This document shows positions 62,707 to 64,000 of a stretch of DNA of 64,000 bases, one piece after another; positions within the stretch are counted from its first letter, which is position 1; each line of letters begins with the position of its first letter. The stretch is from positions 1-64,000 of the forward strand of contig JBDHJR010000006.1 of NCBI GenBank assembly GCA_039586815.1. Direction: 5' to 3'. The translations under genes and the position numbers were made by a program. A model generated the notes under the pieces. That model worked only from the letters and a program-made list of their open reading frames with translations, searched no databases and had not been told where the DNA came from. The stretch is from WVYX01 sp039586815 (GTDB lineage Bacteria; Gemmatimonadota; Gemmatimonadetes; Gemmatimonadales; GWC2-71-9).

Positions 62707-63434
62707 GCTGCCCCCTCTTCCTCTTGGTCCCCGGTCACGTAGCGCGGCCTCACGTCCACGTCGCGGCTCGCAACCGGGGCAATCCCGACCTCCCGTGCCT
62801 TGCGGCGGAAGCTGGGACCATGATCGGCCTCCTGTCCCGACTCCGCCTGCCATTGGTGCACCATCTCATGCAGCAACGTATGACCTACCTCATCCCACCC
62901 GTCATGCGCTATGTGGCGCCGGCTCACGGCTATCTCGATCGCCTGGCCCGTGTGCGCGTCGATGGTGAGCTCCCCCAGGCGAGTGCGCATCCTGCTGGAG
63001 ATGCGCAGCGCGATGGGCGACAGCGCCCCCGAGAAATGCCGCCGGTTGAGCTCTCCGTGCAGCTCCCGCAGCCGGGCCAGCACATGGCGGTCGCCCGGTC
63101 GCAGACGGGGGCTGCGGCGGCGGCGCGGGCGCACGAACTCGTCGACGGGAAACGCACCCAGGAGCCGCTCCGCCTGCTTGCGTGCGGCGGGACCCGCGCC
63201 GGACGAGACGTAGGTGACGACGGCTCCCAGCACACGATCGGACGCGTACGCGTAACCCCGGTGGATGCGAAGAGCTCCGTGCTTGGTGACGCTCACCAGT
63301 ACCGTGTGGTTCTCGTGCATTTCGAGCCGTGGAACGGGGGGGAGACCCAGCTCCACCAACCGCCTGGCGAGAAGCTCCTCGTCGGCGCGCCGCGCCGAAG
63401 CGTCAGCCCACGCTCGTCGCGACTTCCGCCTCAT
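62703..63434 (-). CDS. SprT-like zinc metalloprotease-domain protein
   Basis: A 243-residue protein whose C-terminal half has the SprT-like site TLLHEMVHQWQAESGQ (HExxH) and a later His in DHGPSFRRKAREVG. The N-terminal half is basic (an Arg-rich RPRRRRSPRLRP stretch) and unrecognised. SprT/Spartan proteins are linked to DNA-protein crosslink processing in eukaryotes, while the bacterial role is unknown. It overlaps the dehydrogenase start (ATGA) and the phosphoesterase end (32 bp). Confidence 0.85.
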   Translation of the reverse strand: MRRKSRRAWADASARRADEELLARRLVELGLPPVPRLEMHENHTVLVSVTKHGALRIHRGYAYASDRVLGAVVTYVSSGAGPAARKQAERLLGAFPVDEFVRPRRRRSPRLRPGDRHVLARLRELHGELNRRHFSGALSPIALRISSRMRTRLGELTIDAHTGQAIEIAVSRRHIAHDGWDEVGHTLLHEMVHQWQAESGQEADHGPSFRRKAREVGIAPVASRDVDVRPRYVTGDQEEEGAA

Positions 63435-64000
63435 GCCGCCTGTGCGGGCGCGGGAAGCTGTGGACGTCGGACCTCATGAACAACCGACGGCCGGCCTCCC
63501 AGCGGTACTGCTCCACGTGAATCCCTTCGTCCTCGATCCTCACACGGTGGAACACCGACGGGCGCCCGCCCCTCGACCGGGTCGAGAGAGTGCCGGCGCA
63601 GGACACCACTACCCGGCCGTCCATCACGTCCGCCTTCTCCTGGTGATCGTGCCCGCAGAGCACCAGATCCGCCCCCGACTCCACGATTCGCCGCTGCGCC
63701 TGGCGCCAGCGAGCCAGGCCCATGCGGCGCGAGAGCTCGCCCCGCATCACGTTGTGGTGCACCACGAGCACGCGCGCCTGGCCCGGCTCCGCCTGCGCGA
63801 AGACCTGGCCCACCCGCTCGATCGCCTTCTTGGGCAGATGCCCCTTCACCGCCAGGTCGCGCAGGCGCCAGGTCAACGACCCCCACGTCACGCCGTGGGA
63901 GGTGAGGGCGCTCGCGATCACGGCCTCGGGAAACTTGAGGGTGGGTGCCAGCACCGGCCCGAAGTAGCGCACGTACTTGCGGTACTTCGCCGCCGAAGCG
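63403..64000 (-). CDS. Metallophosphoesterase (N-terminus cut by window edge)
   Basis: The minus-strand frame is open from the window edge at 64000, so the first part is missing. The visible roughly 198 residues have VLVVHHNVMRG and VLCGHDHQEKADV, the last two metal-binding motifs of calcineurin-like phosphoesterases, and then RVVVSCAGTLSTRSRGG. An internal ATG at 63972 is not the true start, because the frame continues upstream. Substrate is unknown. It overlaps the SprT-like gene by 32 bp. Confidence 0.88.
   Translation of the reverse strand, partial: ASAAKYRKYVRYFGPVLAPTLKFPEAVIASALTSHGVTWGSLTWRLRDLAVKGHLPKKAIERVGQVFAQAEPGQARVLVVHHNVMRGELSRRMGLARWRQAQRRIVESGADLVLCGHDHQEKADVMDGRVVVSCAGTLSTRSRGGRPSVFHRVRIEDEGIHVEQYRWEAGRRLFMRSDVHSFPRPHRRHEAEVATSVG

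Overview
The window is dense, GC-rich bacterial chromosome with short gaps and many 1-17 bp gene overlaps. I see no insertion sequence, prophage, CRISPR array or rRNA. A Ser/Thr kinase with a TolB-like plus TPR tail, a didemethyl-type menaquinone pathway with UbiA/UbiD/UbiX homologues, outer-membrane barrel proteins and the tig-clpP-clpX-ysxC order suggest a Gram-negative soil or sediment bacterium. Gemmatimonadota is my best guess, inferred from gene content only.

Layout. 1-2632: truncated Ser/Thr kinase, tRNA-Leu(UAG), CDP-alcohol phosphatidyltransferase. 2776-7151: proteostasis operon tig-clpP-clpX-ysxC plus a secreted unknown. 7148-13444: secreted CbiX-like protein, hexapeptide acyltransferase, hybrid histidine kinase, and a PilB/GspE ATPase fused to a receiver domain. 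13625-18875: large outer-membrane protein, trpE, FHA-GAF-adenylate cyclase. 18857-23053 (minus): glmM-glmS-dtd-maf. 23146-31625 (plus): gamma-family PLP enzyme, M48 protease, then purD-mutM followed by four tightly overlapping genes: ATP-grasp ligase, a protein with four zinc ribbons and an HEAGH protease site, a UvrC-like GIY-YIG protein without the C-terminal nuclease, and a CaCA antiporter. 31629-35987 (minus): menaquinone late-step operon with a tiny basic ORF embedded by two 4-bp overlaps. 36081-39325: ECF sigma factor, probable anti-sigma membrane protein and two envelope proteins. 39322-42306: SAM hydrolase, Mrp, NrnA-like DHH protein. 42402-47250: AGCS symporter with an extra-large insertion, nested hairpins, guaB, small helical protein, SH3 protein. 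47314-52872: outer-membrane protein, tungstate-type ABC transporter (no binding protein seen), QueD/PTPS, mobA, moeA, Tat lipoprotein hydrolase. 52890-56537: ETF-QO, etfA, etfB, CDGSH protein. 56566-64000: polX, ligA, MFS transporter, glutaryl-CoA-type dehydrogenase, SprT-like protease and a truncated metallophosphoesterase.

How they fit. Electrons from acyl-CoA dehydrogenase (61519-62706) can pass to EtfAB, then to ETF-QO, then to the quinone made by the 31629-35987 operon. GlmS and GlmM supply amino sugars for the envelope, and molybdopterin genes sit beside their oxyanion transporter. The least explained material is the 27493-31625 operon, the sigma/envelope module at 36081-39325, and several genes whose best N-terminus has no ATG/GTG/TTG but does have a CTG.
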